From NCBI RefSeq assembly GCF_003182475.1, contig NZ_QGTS01000004.1, positions 1 to 64,000 of the forward strand: 64,000 bases of DNA. Direction: 5' to 3'. Within the stretch, counting starts at the first letter, position 1; every line of letters begins with the position of its first letter. The stretch is from Mangrovibacter plantisponsor (GTDB taxonomy: Bacteria; Pseudomonadota; Gammaproteobacteria; Enterobacterales; Enterobacteriaceae). The notes below the pieces were generated by a model. It did not search any database. It was not told the DNA's origin and was given only the letters and a program-made list of their open reading frames with translations. The position numbers and the translations under genes are program-made. Shown here one piece after another: positions 11,177 through 21,482 of this stretch.

Positions 11177-12406
11177 TCATTCCCCACGTTGTGCGGTCAG
11201 TTCCGCAATTCTCACAATAACACTGACCGCCTTTTCCATACTTTCCAGGCTGATAAATTCATGTTTGCCGTGGTAGTTATACCCACCGGTAAACAAATTA
11301 GGGCAAGGCAGCCCTTTGAAAGACAGTTGGGCGCCATCTGTGCCACCGCGAATCGGTTTCAGCACTGGCTCAACATCACAGTCCAGCATGGCCTGGCGAG
11401 CCAGCTCAACAATATGCGGGTGCGCAGCCACCTGTTCATGCATATTGTAATAGCTGTCTTCAATGGTCAGTTCGATATAGCAGTCCGGGTGCAGGCCCTT
11501 ACCCACTTTTTTCGCAATATCCATCATGCGGCGTTTGCGAGCTTCAAATTGTTTACGGTCGAAATCACGGATGATGTATTGCATATCCGCCCGTTCAACC
11601 GTGCCTTTCATTGAATGCAGGTGGTAAAACCCTTCATAGCCTTCGGTTGTTTCCGGCGCTTCTTCCGCCGGGACTTCTGCGTGGATACGTGCAGCCAGTG
11701 ACAACGCATTCACCATCACCCCTTTAGCGGTGCCCGGGTGCACATTGTTGCCAACAATTTTGATGTTCACAGAAGCCGCATTGAAGTTCTCTGCTTCTAA
11801 CTCCCCCAGGCCACCGCCATCAACGGTATAAGCCCAGCGGGCATCAAACGCCCCGACATCAAAATGCTTTGCGCCCTTGCCTACTTCTTCATCGGGCGTG
11901 AAAGCAACGCGAATATCACCATGAGGAATGTTCTTGCCCTTAAGTACAGCCAGTGCCGTCATAATTTCAGCCACGCCTGCTTTATCGTCTGCCCCTAACA
12001 GCGTTTTGCCGTCGGTAGTAATCAGCGTCTGGCCCAGCAACTGGTGTAGCACGGGAAACATTACAGGAGAAAGAATTTCATCGCCCATACCCAGTGCGAT
12101 ATCACCACCCCGGTAGTTCTCAACAATTTGCGGATTCACATTTTTGCCACTGGCATCAGGCGCTGTGTCCACATGGGATATAAACCCAATAGCAGGAACC
12201 GGTTGCGCCACATTTGCGGGCAGTGTCCCCATCACTGTTCCATGCTCACTGAGCGTGACATTTTGCAGGCCCATTTCTTCCATTTGCGCTTTTAACAGCT
12301 GCAATAATTTCCACTGGCCTTCTGTGCTGGGCACATGCCTTACGCCCGGCTTTGATTGCGTATCCAGCACAACATACTGCAAAAAACGCTCAAGTAATTT
12401 ATCCAT
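11177..12406 (-). CDS. pepT: Peptidase T (tripeptidase)
   Basis: A 409-residue zinc aminotripeptidase of the M20 family, cytosolic, releasing the N-terminal residue of tripeptides. Metal-site motifs are [27 protein letters not shown] (Asp bridging, next to the catalytic region), [10 protein letters not shown] (catalytic Glu) and the final His in [10 protein letters not shown]. The start at 12406 ([11 protein letters not shown]) follows a GGGTGA site and matches E. coli; the extension to 12457 is not conserved. Confidence 0.97.
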   Translation of the reverse strand: MDKLLERFLQYVVLDTQSKPGVRHVPSTEGQWKLLQLLKAQMEEMGLQNVTLSEHGTVMGTLPANVAQPVPAIGFISHVDTAPDASGKNVNPQIVENYRGGDIALGMGDEILSPVMFPVLHQLLGQTLITTDGKTLLGADDKAGVAEIMTALAVLKGKNIPHGDIRVAFTPDEEVGKGAKHFDVGAFDARWAYTVDGGGLGELEAENFNAASVNIKIVGNNVHPGTAKGVMVNALSLAARIHAEVPAEEAPETTEGYEGFYHLHSMKGTVERADMQYIIRDFDRKQFEARKRRMMDIAKKVGKGLHPDCYIELTIEDSYYNMHEQVAAHPHIVELARQAMLDCDVEPVLKPIRGGTDGAQLSFKGLPCPNLFTGGYNYHGKHEFISLESMEKAVSVIVRIAELTAQRGE

Positions 12407-12653
12407 GTAGTCACCCTCACTCTCTGTGGTTTCATTATCACGAAGCCATAAAAGCAAAATATTGTTTCAGGTCACTTTTTCCGGGCAATCGTCAATAAAT
12501 AATCTTCTGGTTGTGGATCAATTACTGTGCATCCTTCTGTCATAACAAGGTGCTTTGATTAAACGTAGTTTAAATATGGCGTTTTTCACCTAAGCCAGGC
12601 GGAACAATCATTGGATGTAGGGTCCGTTTGCCGTAGAATGCCAGCCCTTAATC
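12407..12653. promoter_or_regulatory. Divergent pepT/potA control region with inverted repeat
   Basis: The gap between pepT and potA holds a perfect inverted repeat, TTAAAC-GTA-GTTTAA at 12559-12573. On the pepT strand it also holds TTGATCCACAACCA (about 12507-12520), half of which matches an FNR box. E. coli pepT is known to be induced anaerobically through FNR, but the second half-site here is poor. No confident -10/-35 was assigned. Confidence 0.4.
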
Positions 12654-13847
12654 ATGAACCCGACCTCAAGGTGGTTAATCACAAACCCCGTATCGGCACT
12701 GATACGTCATTTAGGGACTGAAGCACAATTGAACACACAATCACGTTCGCTCTCACCGTTAGTGCAACTGGCGGGGATTCAAAAATCATTTGATGGTAAA
12801 ACAGTTATTTCTGATTTATCACTGACCATCAATAACGGCGAATTTCTGACTCTTCTTGGCCCTTCCGGGTGCGGGAAAACCACCGTTCTGCGGCTGATTG
12901 CCGGTCTTGAATCTGTTGATAGCGGGGCTATTCGCCTTGAGGATCACGATATCACTCAGGTACCAGCCGAGCAGCGCCATATCAATACTGTATTCCAGAG
13001 CTACGCCCTTTTCCCGCACATGACGGTGTTTGATAACGTGGCCTTTGGGCTGCGGATGCAAAAAACCCCGTCAGCGGAGATTTCCCCGCGCGTAATGGAC
13101 GCACTGAAAATGGTGCAACTGGAAAGCTTTGCCCAGCGTAAACCACACCAGTTATCTGGTGGCCAGCAGCAACGTGTGGCCATTGCTCGCGCCGTGGTAA
13201 ATAAACCGCGCCTGTTGTTGCTGGATGAGTCGTTGTCGGCACTGGACTACAAGTTACGCAAGCAGATGCAAAATGAACTCAAAGCCTTGCAGCGTAAACT
13301 CGGTATCACTTTCGTGTTTGTTACCCATGATCAGGAAGAAGCACTCACCATGAGTGACCGTATCGTGGTTATGCGTGACGGGAAAATTGAGCAGGATGGC
13401 AGCCCGCGGGAAATCTACGAAGAACCGAAGAATTTATTCGTCGCGAGTTTTATTGGCGAAATAAATATCTTCTCTGCGACAGCAATTGAGCGTGTGGATG
13501 AGCAACGCGTGCGTGCCAGTGTAGAAGGCCACGAATGCCATATTTATGTCAATTTCCCGGTCGAGCCCGGCCAAAAACTGAACGTTCTGGTGCGCCCGGA
13601 AGACCTGCGGGTTGAAGAAGTACATGGCCATGCGCAAACTGAAGGGCTGATTGGTTATGTGCGTGAGCGTAACTATAAAGGGATGACGCTGGAATCCACG
13701 GTTGAACTCGAAAGCGGCAAAATGGTGATGGTCAGTGAATTTTTTAACGAAGATGATCCTGACTTTGACCACTCGCTTGATCAAAAAATGGCTATCAACT
13801 GGGTAGAAAGCTGGGAGGTTGTGCTGGCAGATGAAGAGCTCGCGTAA
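12654..13847 (+). CDS. potA: Spermidine/putrescine ABC transporter ATPase
   Basis: ATPase of the PotABCD importer. Walker A is [16 protein letters not shown]-loop [16 protein letters not shown] signature [14 protein letters not shown], Walker [13 protein letters not shown] and H-loop VTHDQEE. A C-terminal TOBE regulatory domain runs from about residue 290. The start is uncertain. In E. coli the ATG aligns with 12711, where this sequence has TTA, which cannot start translation. Options are ATG 12654 (397 residues, given here) or TTG 12729 (372 residues). Both lack a strong ribosome site. The stop overlaps potB by 17 bases. Confidence 0.93.
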   Translation: MNPTSRWLITNPVSALIRHLGTEAQLNTQSRSLSPLVQLAGIQKSFDGKTVISDLSLTINNGEFLTLLGPSGCGKTTVLRLIAGLESVDSGAIRLEDHDITQVPAEQRHINTVFQSYALFPHMTVFDNVAFGLRMQKTPSAEISPRVMDALKMVQLESFAQRKPHQLSGGQQQRVAIARAVVNKPRLLLLDESLSALDYKLRKQMQNELKALQRKLGITFVFVTHDQEEALTMSDRIVVMRDGKIEQDGSPREIYEEPKNLFVASFIGEINIFSATAIERVDEQRVRASVEGHECHIYVNFPVEPGQKLNVLVRPEDLRVEEVHGHAQTEGLIGYVRERNYKGMTLESTVELESGKMVMVSEFFNEDDPDFDHSLDQKMAINWVESWEVVLADEELA

Positions 13848-14688
13848 ATTCCAGAATATTGTTATCGCGACCATCGTTGGCTGGCTGCTGTTGTTTGTTT
13901 TCCTGCCCAACATGATGATCATCGCCACCAGTTTCCTGACGCGTGATGACGCCAACTTCGTCAAGCTGGTATTCACGCTGGATAACTATACCCGCCTGCT
14001 GGACCCGCTCTATGCAGAAGTGCTGCTGCACTCGCTGAATATGGCATTGATGGCAACACTTGCCTGCCTGCTGCTGGGGTATCCCTTCGCATGGTTTCTG
14101 GCGCACCTGCCGGAAAAAGTCCGCCCGTTATTGCTGTTTCTGCTGATTGTACCGTTCTGGACCAACTCACTGATTCGTATCTATGGGCTGAAAATTTTCC
14201 TCAGCACCCGCGGTTACCTGAACGAGTTTCTGCTGTGGACCGGGATTATCGATACCCCAATACGCATTATGTACACCCCTTCGGCGGTAATTATTGGCCT
14301 GGTGTATATCCTGCTGCCGTTTATGGTGATGCCGCTGTACTCCAGTATCGAAAAACTGGATAAACCTTTGCTGGAAGCAGCAAAAGACCTGGGTGCCAGT
14401 AAATTCCAGACCTTTCTGCGCATTATTATTCCCCTCACCATGCCGGGTATTATTGCCGGTTGCCTGTTGGTGATGTTGCCTGCGATGGGGCTGTTTTATG
14501 TCTCCGACCTGATGGGCGGCGCGAAAAACCTGCTTATTGGTAATGTGATTAAGAGCCAGTTCCTGAACATCCGCGACTGGCCGTTTGGCGCGGCCACCAG
14601 TATTACTCTGACACTGGTAATGGGCCTGATGCTGCTGGTTTACTGGCGTGCTGCACGCCTGCTGAATAAAAAGGTGGAACTGGAATGA
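13831..14688 (+). CDS. potB: Spermidine/putrescine ABC transporter permease PotB
   Basis: A 285-residue inner-membrane permease with six predicted hydrophobic spans. The cytoplasmic EAA loop that docks on the ATPase is visible as [21 protein letters not shown] near residue 190. The ATG at 13831 (MKSSRKFQN) is preferred to an upstream frame extension at 13819, because it keeps the conserved length and has GAGGTTGTGCTGG upstream. It overlaps potA and shares four bases with potC. Confidence 0.96.
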   Translation: MKSSRKFQNIVIATIVGWLLLFVFLPNMMIIATSFLTRDDANFVKLVFTLDNYTRLLDPLYAEVLLHSLNMALMATLACLLLGYPFAWFLAHLPEKVRPLLLFLLIVPFWTNSLIRIYGLKIFLSTRGYLNEFLLWTGIIDTPIRIMYTPSAVIIGLVYILLPFMVMPLYSSIEKLDKPLLEAAKDLGASKFQTFLRIIIPLTMPGIIAGCLLVMLPAMGLFYVSDLMGGAKNLLIGNVIKSQFLNIRDWPFGAATSITLTLVMGLMLLVYWRAARLLNKKVELE

Positions 14689-15476
14689 TCGGTCGCCTGT
14701 TGCGCGGCGGTTTTATGTCCGCTATTTATGCGTATCTGTATATTCCCATTATCATCCTGATTATTAACTCGTTTAATACATCACGCTTTGGGATCAACTG
14801 GCAGGGTTTTACCACGAAATGGTACAACCTGCTGGTCAACAACGACAGCCTTATCCAGGCAGCACAACACTCCCTGACGATGGCAGTTTTCTCTGCCACA
14901 TTTGCCACACTGATTGGTTCATTAACGGCTGTTGCACTTTACCGTTATCATTTCCGCGGTAAACCTTTCGTCAGTGGCATGTTATTTGTGGTGATGATGT
15001 CCCCGGATATCGTCATGGCGATTTCATTACTGGTGCTGTTTATGCTGTTGGGCATTTCCCTGGGCTTCTGGTCATTGCTGTTTTCTCACATTACCTTCTG
15101 CCTGCCTTTTGTCGTGGTCACCGTGTACTCCCGGCTCAAAGGCTTTGATGTGCGTATGCTGGAGGCAGCCAAAGACCTGGGAGCCAGTGAACTGACTATC
15201 TTACGCCAGATTATTCTGCCGCTGGCGATGCCCGCCGTTGCCGCAGGCTGGTTATTAAGCTTTACGCTGTCGATGGACGACGTAGTTGTCTCGTCGTTCG
15301 TGACCGGGCCGGGCTATGAAATCCTGCCACTGAAGATTTACTCAATGGTAAAAGTCGGCGTTTCACCTGAAGTGAACGCGCTGGCCACCATTTTGTTAGT
15401 GCTCTCACTGGCATTGGTTGTTGTCAGTCAACTCATCCTTCGTGATAAAACGAAAATTCAGGGGACGTTAAAATGA
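14685..15476 (+). CDS. potC: Spermidine/putrescine ABC transporter permease PotC
   Basis: A 263-residue second permease, six hydrophobic spans, with the EAA motif at [20 protein letters not shown]. It pairs with PotB to form the translocation path. Start and stop overlap its neighbours by four bases each (ATGA), showing tight translational coupling through potBCD. Confidence 0.97.
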   Translation: MIGRLLRGGFMSAIYAYLYIPIIILIINSFNTSRFGINWQGFTTKWYNLLVNNDSLIQAAQHSLTMAVFSATFATLIGSLTAVALYRYHFRGKPFVSGMLFVVMMSPDIVMAISLLVLFMLLGISLGFWSLLFSHITFCLPFVVVTVYSRLKGFDVRMLEAAKDLGASELTILRQIILPLAMPAVAAGWLLSFTLSMDDVVVSSFVTGPGYEILPLKIYSMVKVGVSPEVNALATILLVLSLALVVVSQLILRDKTKIQGTLK

Positions 15477-16519
15477 AAAAATGGTCACGCCACCTGCTTG
15501 CCGCTGGCGCGCTCATGCTGGGTGCCAGCGCCGCCCATGCAAACGACAAAGATACAGTCTATTTCTACAACTGGACTGAGTATGTGCCGCCGGGCCTGCT
15601 GGAGCAGTTCACCAAAGAAACCGGTATCAAGGTTATCTATTCGACTTATGAGTCGAATGAAACCATGTACGCAAAGCTGAAAACGTATAAAACCGGTGCC
15701 TATGACCTGGTAGTGCCATCCACATACTATGTGGCAAAAATGCGCAAAGAAGGCATGTTGCAGAAGATTGATAAAAGCAAACTGAGCAACTTCCATAATC
15801 TTGACCCGGCGATGCTCAATAAGCCTTTTGACCCGAACAATGACTACTCCATTCCTTATATTTGGGGTGCAACCGCCATTGGGGTTAATACCGATGCCAT
15901 TGACCCGAAAACGGTCACCAGTTGGGCAGACTTGTGGGATCCGAAATACAAAAACAGCTTGTTGCTGACCGACGACGCGCGCGAAGTCTTCCAGATTGCT
16001 CTGCGTAAACTGGGTTATTCTGGCAATACTACAAACCCTAAAGAAATCGAAGCGGCATACCACGAACTGCAAAAGCTGATGCCTAATGTCGCGGCATTTA
16101 ACTCCGACAACCCGGCTAACCCATACATGGAAGGCGAAGTTAACCTGGGTATGATCTGGAACGGTTCAGCCTTTGTGGCACGCCAGGCAGGTACTCCACT
16201 GGATGTCATCTGGCCGAAAGAAGGCGGGATTTTCTGGATGGATAACCTGGCTATTCCGGCTAATGCGAAAAATGTCGACGGGGCACTGAAGCTGATTAAC
16301 TTCCTGCTGCGCCCGGATATTGCCAAACAGGTTGCCGAAACCATTGGTTACCCGACACCAAACCTGGCGGCACGAAAACTCCTGCCAAAAAATATCGCTG
16401 AAGATAAATCGCTCTACCCTGACGCCAGCACTCTGGAAAAAGGTGAATGGCAAAATGATGTGGGCGATGCCAGCACGCTGTACGAATCGCTGTACCAAAA
16501 ACTGAAAGCCGGGCGTTAA
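15473..16519 (+). CDS. potD: Spermidine/putrescine periplasmic binding protein
   Basis: A 348-residue solute-binding protein. A classical signal peptide (MKKWSRHLLAAGALMLGASA with cleavage after AHA) directs it to the periplasm. The mature part begins NDKDTVYFYNWTEYVPPG, the usual PotD opening. Polyamine-site residues in the W-T-E-Y and later W-x-D segments are kept. It is the last gene of potABCD and is followed by a strong terminator. Confidence 0.97.
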   Translation: MKKWSRHLLAAGALMLGASAAHANDKDTVYFYNWTEYVPPGLLEQFTKETGIKVIYSTYESNETMYAKLKTYKTGAYDLVVPSTYYVAKMRKEGMLQKIDKSKLSNFHNLDPAMLNKPFDPNNDYSIPYIWGATAIGVNTDAIDPKTVTSWADLWDPKYKNSLLLTDDAREVFQIALRKLGYSGNTTNPKEIEAAYHELQKLMPNVAAFNSDNPANPYMEGEVNLGMIWNGSAFVARQAGTPLDVIWPKEGGIFWMDNLAIPANAKNVDGALKLINFLLRPDIAKQVAETIGYPTPNLAARKLLPKNIAEDKSLYPDASTLEKGEWQNDVGDASTLYESLYQKLKAGR

Positions 16520-16572
16520 TTTAATGCGCAACGACCTGGGCTGATTTCGCTGAAGTGGCCCATTCAGGCAAT

Positions 16573-16602
16573 AAAAAACCGCGTTTACCGCGGTTTTTTA
16601 TT
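16573..16602. terminator. Bidirectional terminator between potD and cobB
   Basis: AAAAAACCGCG and CGCGGTTTTTT form a perfect stem around TTTAC, with A/T runs on both sides. It serves the convergent potABCD and cobB transcripts. Confidence 0.9.
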
Positions 16603-16620
16603 ATTCACAGAACATGTATC

Positions 16621-17451
16621 TCAGGCCTGTTTCAGGCTTTGCAGCAATTTTTCGACGTACTCCGGTACGACTTCACTTGCCAGCCCATAATGGCACTCTT
16701 CGAACTCGTTACCTACCTGGCTTGGCTCCAGGTTCAGTTCTACGGTGTGTGCCCCTTGCAGGCGTGCTTCGTGTACAAACCCTGCAGCCGGGTAAACATG
16801 GCCAGATGTACCAATCGCAATAAAGTAGTCAGCACCGGCCAGTGCGTGGTAAATCTCATCCATACCCAGTGGCATTTCACCAAACCATACAACATGTGGC
16901 CGTAGTACGGCCGGAATTTGGCAGCAATGGCAACGGTCCTGCGGCGTTACATCCTGGTTCCATTTGTAGATATGGCCACTTTGGGAGCAACGTACTTTCA
17001 GCAGTTCACCGTGCATATGAATAATATGCTTATTACCTGCACGCTCGTGTAAATTGTCGATATTCTGCGTAACCAGTAAGAAATTCTCACCTAATTCAGC
17101 TTCCAGGCGTGCCAGAGCCAGGTGAGCCGCATTGGGTGTTATGTCTGGTGCCTGAAGCTGGCTACGGCGTGCGTTGTAGAACGCCTGCACTAACTTCGGA
17201 TCTCGTGCGAACCCCTCGGGGGTTGCCACATCTTCCACCCGGTGCTCTTCCCACAGCCCGTCTGCTGCACGAAAAGTACGGATACCTGATTCTGCTGAAA
17301 TACCTGCGCCCGTGAGGACGACAACTTTTGGTTTTTCCATCGTTTCCGGTACCATTCTGTCTCTGAAAAAAATACGCTGGCGTAACCGCTCCCGGAGGCG
17401 ACGCTTATTTTTTTTGAAACGACACTGTTGGTGTAAACGCCGCGATTGCAT
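16621..17451 (-). CDS. cobB: NAD+-dependent protein deacetylase (sirtuin) CobB
   Basis: A sirtuin that removes acetyl and succinyl groups from lysines, e.g. reactivating acetyl-CoA synthetase. NAD-binding motifs are [30 protein letters not shown] and the catalytic His in [10 protein letters not shown]. The zinc cysteines lie in KVRCSQSGH and CHCCQIPA. The start given (17451) has an AGGGG site and yields a 276-residue long form with a basic leader ([14 protein letters not shown]). A second ATG at 17340 ([11 protein letters not shown]) gives the short sirtuin core. Both starts have counterparts described in Salmonella and E. coli, so two isoforms are likely. Confidence 0.95.
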   Translation of the reverse strand: MQSRRLHQQCRFKKNKRRLRERLRQRIFFRDRMVPETMEKPKVVVLTGAGISAESGIRTFRAADGLWEEHRVEDVATPEGFARDPKLVQAFYNARRSQLQAPDITPNAAHLALARLEAELGENFLLVTQNIDNLHERAGNKHIIHMHGELLKVRCSQSGHIYKWNQDVTPQDRCHCCQIPAVLRPHVVWFGEMPLGMDEIYHALAGADYFIAIGTSGHVYPAAGFVHEARLQGAHTVELNLEPSQVGNEFEECHYGLASEVVPEYVEKLLQSLKQA

Positions 17452-17598
17452 ATCAACCCCTGGTTGTATTCCTGAATGCCGGGCTACGCCCTCTCCATCT
17501 TCACCCAGGCGCACAGCTTTGCCAAATTAAACCCATAGCAAAACAGTGCGCAACTTCAAAAACAGGGCCATTTACGGCCACTCATTATTGTGGGCGGC

Positions 17599-17650
17599 AA
17601 GCGGCAATTCCGCTTCTGGTCTTCAGGGTAGAAGCCTTCGCTTCTCCCTG
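17599..17650 (-). other. Two tandem hairpins between lolE and cobB, where nagK is expected
   Basis: On the minus strand, just after lolE, CAGGG-AGAAGC pairs with GCTTCT-CCCTG (17650-17624), followed by AAGCGG pairing with CCGCTT (17615-17599). There is no T run. They may protect or end the lolCDE mRNA. The rest of 17452-17663 shows no gene that I can support and no trace of nagK. Confidence 0.5.
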
Positions 17651-17663
17651 CAACTCCGTCTTT

Positions 17664-18908
17664 TTATTGCCCGCTGAGCACTCTGGCCGGATCTATCCGG
17701 CTGGCACGCCGTGCCGGGTACCAACTGGCTAACAGGCTCAGTACAATGGCGGTCAGCAATACAATCACCACATCTTCCCAGTGCAGTTCCGAGGGCAGGA
17801 AATCAATGAAATAGATATCGCCGGATAAGAAGTGGTGGCCGATTAATTTTTCAATCCCACCAATGATGGCTGTCAGATTCCAGGCACCGAGCACACCAAT
17901 TACCACACCGCTCAGGCTGCCAACTAACCCGGCCATCAGACCGTACCAGACAAACACCGCACGAATCAGTCCATCTTTCGCGCCAAGAGTACGTAATACA
18001 GCAATATCGCTGCTTTTGTCTTTTACCGCCATCACCAGAGTGGAAACAATGTTAAAACAGGCCACGCCGATAACCAGCACCATAGCCAGGTACATAATTG
18101 CGCGGATCATCTGGATATCACGGTACATATAGCCGTAAGTGCCAATCCAGCTTTTGATATAAACATACGCATTGGTAACTTCACCGGCATCCCGCACCAG
18201 TTTATTGGCGTGGAAAACATCTTTCACTTTAATGGCAATACCTGTAACACTGTCTCCCATATCCAGATATTGCTGCGCATCAGCCATTGGTACCATGGCA
18301 AAGCTGTGATCAAGCTGGCCGCTCAGTTGTAAAATACCACTGACATGCAGGCGGATACGCTTCGGCTGCAGCAGTTTTCCGGCACTGTCTGAGTTGGGGA
18401 TCATGATAGAAATCCAGTCGCCCTGATGAACTTTAAGTGCATCGGCCACGCCTTTACCCAGAATAATTTGCTGCTCACCCGCACGGAAATTATCCCATGC
18501 ATGGTTTTGCACAAATTGCGGCAAAGCGCTGATATGGGTTTCCTGCGAGGGATCCACACCTTTGACCTGAATAGCACGCAGGCTGGTTCCACTTTCTACC
18601 AGCCCGGTGAAGTTCACATAAGGGGCCGCGCCAACAATACCTTTAACTTTCTCAATACGCCCAAGAACAGACTTCCATTGCACAAAAGGCTGGTTTACTG
18701 GCTCAATTTCACCATGTGGAACAACGGCCAGAATGCGGTTATCCAGTTCCCGTTCAAAGCCATTCATTGCACTCAGGCCGATAATCAAAACCGCAACACC
18801 CAGAGCGATGCCAATGGTGGATATCACCGAAATCAGCGACACCATGCCACCTTTACGACGCCCGCGGCTAAAGCGCAGCGCCACTCGCAAAGAAAGAGGC
18901 GACGCCAT
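17664..18908 (-). CDS. lolE: Lipoprotein-releasing ABC transporter subunit LolE
   Basis: A 414-residue inner-membrane subunit of LolCDE, which extracts outer-membrane lipoproteins and hands them to LolA. One N-terminal span (about 25-50), a large periplasmic domain, and three C-terminal spans ending in [15 protein letters not shown] give the FtsX/LolC fold. The ATG at 18908 overlaps the lolD stop by one base. It is distinguished from LolC by its C-terminus and its position after lolD. Confidence 0.96.
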   Translation of the reverse strand: MASPLSLRVALRFSRGRRKGGMVSLISVISTIGIALGVAVLIIGLSAMNGFERELDNRILAVVPHGEIEPVNQPFVQWKSVLGRIEKVKGIVGAAPYVNFTGLVESGTSLRAIQVKGVDPSQETHISALPQFVQNHAWDNFRAGEQQIILGKGVADALKVHQGDWISIMIPNSDSAGKLLQPKRIRLHVSGILQLSGQLDHSFAMVPMADAQQYLDMGDSVTGIAIKVKDVFHANKLVRDAGEVTNAYVYIKSWIGTYGYMYRDIQMIRAIMYLAMVLVIGVACFNIVSTLVMAVKDKSSDIAVLRTLGAKDGLIRAVFVWYGLMAGLVGSLSGVVIGVLGAWNLTAIIGGIEKLIGHHFLSGDIYFIDFLPSELHWEDVVIVLLTAIVLSLLASWYPARRASRIDPARVLSGQ

Positions 18909-19612
18909 TAGCGGCCCTCCATAATAGTCAGTTCCGGGTTCAGGTGCCCGTCACGCATTTCCAACTGGCGTGACATCCGTTTTGCCAGGTGCAAATCATG
19001 AGTCACGACCAAAAATGCGGTGCCCTGTTGCCGGTTCAGTTCTCCAAGCAGCGCGAAGATGCTGTCTGCATTACGGGCATCGAGGTTACCGGTGGGTTCA
19101 TCGGCCAGCACCAGACGTGGGTTATTTACCAGTGCACGGGCAATGGCCACACGCTGACGCTCACCGCCAGATAATTCAGATGGCCGGTGGTGGCCACGAT
19201 GCTCCAGCCCAACCGCCGCGAGCATTTCACGGGCTTTCGCTTCAATTTCAGCCGGCTTACCTTTGCCAATCAGCAAAGGCATTGACACATTTTCCAGCGC
19301 CGTAAAGTCGGGCAGCAGATGGTGAAACTGATAAATAAAGCCCAGTTCGCGGTTACGCAATTCCGCACGTGCTGAAGAAGACATCTTGCTCAGGGATTTA
19401 CCACCAAACACCACATCACCGGATGTCGGTGTATCCAGCCCGCCCAACAAGTGCAGCAAGGTACTTTTCCCTGAGCCAGAACTCCCGACAATCGCCATCA
19501 TCTCGCCAGGTTCAATGGCAAAGCTCACGTTATGCAGCACATCAGTTTGTACCGCACCTTCCTGGTAGCGTTTGCACAAATTGTCGCATTGCAACAGGTT
19601 AGGATTACTCAT
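18908..19612 (-). CDS. lolD: Lipoprotein-releasing system ATPase LolD
   Basis: A 234-residue ABC ATPase energising LolCE. Walker A is [15 protein letters not shown], the signature [15 protein letters not shown], Walker [13 protein letters not shown] and the H-loop VVTHDLHLA. The start at 19612 ([16 protein letters not shown]) overlaps the lolC stop by eight bases and matches the family; the longer frame would lie within lolC. Confidence 0.97.
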   Translation of the reverse strand: MSNPNLLQCDNLCKRYQEGAVQTDVLHNVSFAIEPGEMMAIVGSSGSGKSTLLHLLGGLDTPTSGDVVFGGKSLSKMSSSARAELRNRELGFIYQFHHLLPDFTALENVSMPLLIGKGKPAEIEAKAREMLAAVGLEHRGHHRPSELSGGERQRVAIARALVNNPRLVLADEPTGNLDARNADSIFALLGELNRQQGTAFLVVTHDLHLAKRMSRQLEMRDGHLNPELTIMEGR

Positions 19613-20804
19613 AACGTAAAGCCTCAGCAGGTTGAGTGGCGGCAGCGCGCCAGGAAGGGTACAACGTTGATAACAGTGCAACAGCCATAGCGGCCAGCGC
19701 AATCACTGTTACCTGAACCGGGTTAATATCTACAGGAAGCGCAGCGCCATCCAGCATCGCACCAATAATTGGCATCAAAGTATTAAGCTGGCTGGCGAGC
19801 AAAACGCCAAGCCCTGCACCCGCCAGTGCACCAATCACACCGGCTCCTGCGCCCTGGACCATGAATACCGCCATAATCTGGCCGCGAGTCAGCCCCTGGG
19901 TTTGCAAAATAGCGACTTCACTCTGCTTCTCCATGACCAGTAAGCCAAGAGAGGTAATAATATTAAATGCGGCGACGGCCACAATCAGGCTCAACAACAG
20001 CCCCATCATGTTTTTCTCCATACGCACCGCCTGGAAAAGCTCGCCTTTGCGCTCACGCCAGTCATGCCAGACCATGCCTGCTGGCAATGCCTGTTGGCTC
20101 AGGGTATCCACCGCCAGCGGGTTATTCAGCCATAACCGCCACCCGGTAATGTTACCAGGGGTATAACGCATAATACGGGAAGCATCTTCGATATTAACCA
20201 GCATCTGGTAGCCATCGACTTCGCTGTTCGCCGCAAATGTCCCGATAACGGTGAACAGGCGCTGGCTGGGGATCCGCCCCATTGGGGTGAACTGGCTGGC
20301 AGATGGCACCATCAGGCGAACTTCATCGCCTGTGCGCACCCCCAACTGCCCGGCGAGCTGCTCGCCAAGAATGATGTTGTATTTCCCTGGTGCCAACTGG
20401 CTTTGTTTCACGCCCACCAGGTAGGGTGTCAGCGGGTCAGCCTGAGCGGGGTCAATGCCCAGCATTACGCCAACCGCAACATTGCGCGCACTTTGCAGAA
20501 CGACATCACCGGTGGTTAACGGCGCAACCCGTTTCACCCCAGTAAGGTGCAATGCACTGGCAGGTTGTTTTGCGGGGTTAACGGACCCGGAAGACGAAGA
20601 AATGACAGCCTGAGGCATCAGGCCAAGGATATTGTTTTGCAGTTCTTTTTCGAACCCATTCATCACAGAAAGTACTGTGACAAGCGCCATCACACCCAAC
20701 GTAATACCGATGGTAGAAAGCCAGGAAACAAAACGACCGAAGCGGTCTGCTGCACGGCCACGCATATAACGTAGCCCGATAAATAACGCGACAGGTTGGT
20801 ACAT
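19605..20804 (-). CDS. lolC: Lipoprotein-releasing ABC transporter subunit LolC
   Basis: A 399-residue partner of LolE. The N-terminus [20 protein letters not shown] matches E. coli LolC. One N-terminal and three C-terminal membrane spans flank the periplasmic domain that docks LolA, and the ending is [11 protein letters not shown]. It is the first gene of lolCDE. A sigma-70 promoter is visible upstream, so the operon need not depend on the nifBQ transcript that points towards it. Confidence 0.96.
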   Translation of the reverse strand: MYQPVALFIGLRYMRGRAADRFGRFVSWLSTIGITLGVMALVTVLSVMNGFEKELQNNILGLMPQAVISSSSGSVNPAKQPASALHLTGVKRVAPLTTGDVVLQSARNVAVGVMLGIDPAQADPLTPYLVGVKQSQLAPGKYNIILGEQLAGQLGVRTGDEVRLMVPSASQFTPMGRIPSQRLFTVIGTFAANSEVDGYQMLVNIEDASRIMRYTPGNITGWRLWLNNPLAVDTLSQQALPAGMVWHDWRERKGELFQAVRMEKNMMGLLLSLIVAVAAFNIITSLGLLVMEKQSEVAILQTQGLTRGQIMAVFMVQGAGAGVIGALAGAGLGVLLASQLNTLMPIIGAMLDGAALPVDINPVQVTVIALAAMAVALLSTLYPSWRAAATQPAEALRYE

Positions 20805-20841
20805 GAAGTCCGTCTGGTTGCGGTTTTCCAAAATTTTGAGG

Positions 20842-20870
20842 AGTATATAAGTGAACGCCAGTCAAGTAAA
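20842..20870 (-). promoter_or_regulatory. Sigma-70 promoter of lolCDE
   Basis: On the minus strand, TTTACT (20870-20865), 17 bases, then TATACT (20847-20842). The predicted start is near 20835, giving a leader of about 30 bases before lolC. Confidence 0.6.
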
Positions 20871-20960
20871 TGAGATATAGCCGAAGCGCTCCGAATGTCC
20901 GCCATTTTATTATTTTAGAATCAGCCAGTTAAATAAACCGTAACCACGCATTACACCCTG

Positions 20961-21482
20961 TCAGTGCTCACCTTCAGGCGCAAAGCAATGCACCCACTCA
21001 CAACAGTCGTCGCAACTTGGTGAGCGGCAAACCAGGTCGCCTTCCTGCTGCAGGCAGCGCTGGCGGTAGAAGAACTTTTTCCAGCGCATTTTTTTATCAT
21101 TCATTACCACCAGTTGTGGAAAACAATCCTGCATCAATTCCCCCAGTTCCGCTCTGGAGTCCAGCCCCAGGTCTTCCCACAAATGGTTGAAACCCATTGC
21201 GGCACTGGCAAGCAACCAGTGCACAGGCAACGGACTTTGTGCATACCCTTTCAGCCACAAAGCCAGCTGGTCGCGCTCCGCCAGGCGTGGTTGTAACAAA
21301 GTGGTAGCCAGAGAGCGCCTGGCCGCTATCTCCGCTGCCACAGGCGGTGTTTCATCACATTGCAGAGTGCGCGACAAAAGAGACCAGGCCCCGCTATCGA
21401 GGCCCATTAATTCAGGAAAATGCCCGCGCCCGCTGGCATAGTTGTCATACAGGCGTTGTAACCAGTAAAGGGTTTCCGGCAT
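20961..21482 (-). CDS. nifQ: NifQ, molybdenum donor for FeMo-co
   Basis: A 173-residue protein that supplies molybdenum as a Mo-Fe-S unit for the nitrogenase cofactor. The hallmark C-x4-C-x2-C-x5-C is near the C-terminus: CRSPSC-DD-C-CEWVH-C. Its ATG overlaps the nifB stop by one base (TGATG), so nifBQ is an operon. It is the last nif gene at this edge; lolC begins 157 bases downstream on the same strand. Confidence 0.96.
   Translation of the reverse strand: MPETLYWLQRLYDNYASGRGHFPELMGLDSGAWSLLSRTLQCDETPPVAAEIAARRSLATTLLQPRLAERDQLALWLKGYAQSPLPVHWLLASAAMGFNHLWEDLGLDSRAELGELMQDCFPQLVVMNDKKMRWKKFFYRQRCLQQEGDLVCRSPSCDDCCEWVHCFAPEGEH

Noticed and set aside
17452-17663. Possible nagK remnant or insertion-sequence scar
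   Set aside because: None of the three minus-strand frames resembles NagK, and no terminal inverted repeats or target duplications are visible.
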